The notes beneath the pieces are model-generated. The model was given only the letters and a program-made list of their open reading frames with translations. It ran no database searches and was not told the DNA's origin. Below, one piece after another: positions 14,069 to 14,158 of a stretch of 14,158 bases of DNA (the first letter of the stretch is position 1; each line of letters begins with the position of its first letter). The position numbers and the translations under genes were made by a program. Origin of the DNA: Cyanobacteriota bacterium (GTDB lineage Bacteria > Cyanobacteriota > Cyanobacteriia > Phormidesmidales > Phormidesmidaceae). The DNA lies in assembly GCA_027592485.1 (NCBI GenBank), contig JAQCKL010000048.1:1-14158 (forward strand). Reading direction: 5' to 3'.

Positions 14069-14158
14069 ATCGTTTTCCAGTATTCCCCAACACGGCTTGG
14101 CAAACTTCAGGGAGAGAAAAATGAGTACTAGAGGTGTTTCTTAAGCAGGCATCATCAC

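Noticed and set aside
1..14158. CRISPR array, tRNA or rRNA genes, intact transposase
   Set aside because: No regularly spaced repeats, cloverleaf pattern, conserved rRNA stretch or DDE/HUH transposase motif was seen on either strand.

Overview
The window looks like a chromosomal segment of a cyanobacterium. The main evidence is the octamer GCGATCGC (HIP1), which I find 13 times between 1939 and 13571, whereas chance would give one per roughly 65 kb. The gene families fit this: a stand-alone AAA-like ATPase with a PD-(D/E)XK tail, a FIST protein next to a histidine kinase, and type III glutamine-synthetase-like ligases. Most genes are fairly GC-rich. The Fic gene at the left edge, and more mildly the oxygenase gene at 10912-11499, are visibly richer in A+T.

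Layout. 1-201: possible 3' tail of a gene, then an A+T-rich leader with a 12-bp direct repeat. 202-1668 (+): Fic-domain protein. 1698-5636 (-): a tight operon read in the order glutamine-synthetase-like ligase, iron-containing alcohol dehydrogenase, aldehyde dehydrogenase, with gaps of 8 and 10 bp. 5637-5892: divergent promoter region. 5893-6603 (+): class I glutamine-amidotransferase-like hydrolase. 6604-6865: repeat-rich spacer with hairpins. 6866-8227 (+): second glutamine-synthetase-like ligase. 8268-9807 (-): AAA-like ATPase whose nuclease-like C-terminal part lies in another frame. 9808-9987: divergent spacer. 9988-10860 (+): alpha/beta hydrolase with an Asp nucleophile. 10912-11499 (-): 2-oxoglutarate/Fe(II) oxygenase-like protein. 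11608-14034 (-): FIST sensory protein followed by a histidine kinase.

The most interesting region is 1698-8227. Two glutamine-synthetase-like ligases, an alcohol dehydrogenase, an aldehyde dehydrogenase and a gamma-glutamyl-hydrolase-type amidotransferase are the parts needed for a gamma-glutamylation route. In such a route a primary amine carrying an alcohol group (for example ethanolamine or an amino alcohol) would be joined to glutamate, oxidised from alcohol to aldehyde to acid while masked, and released as an amino acid plus glutamate. Both ligases have Trp where classical glutamine synthetase has the flap Glu that helps handle ammonium, which supports an amine other than ammonia. The substrate is not visible from sequence. 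No transcriptional regulator gene lies nearby.

No rRNA, tRNA, CRISPR array, intact transposase gene or replication origin was seen.
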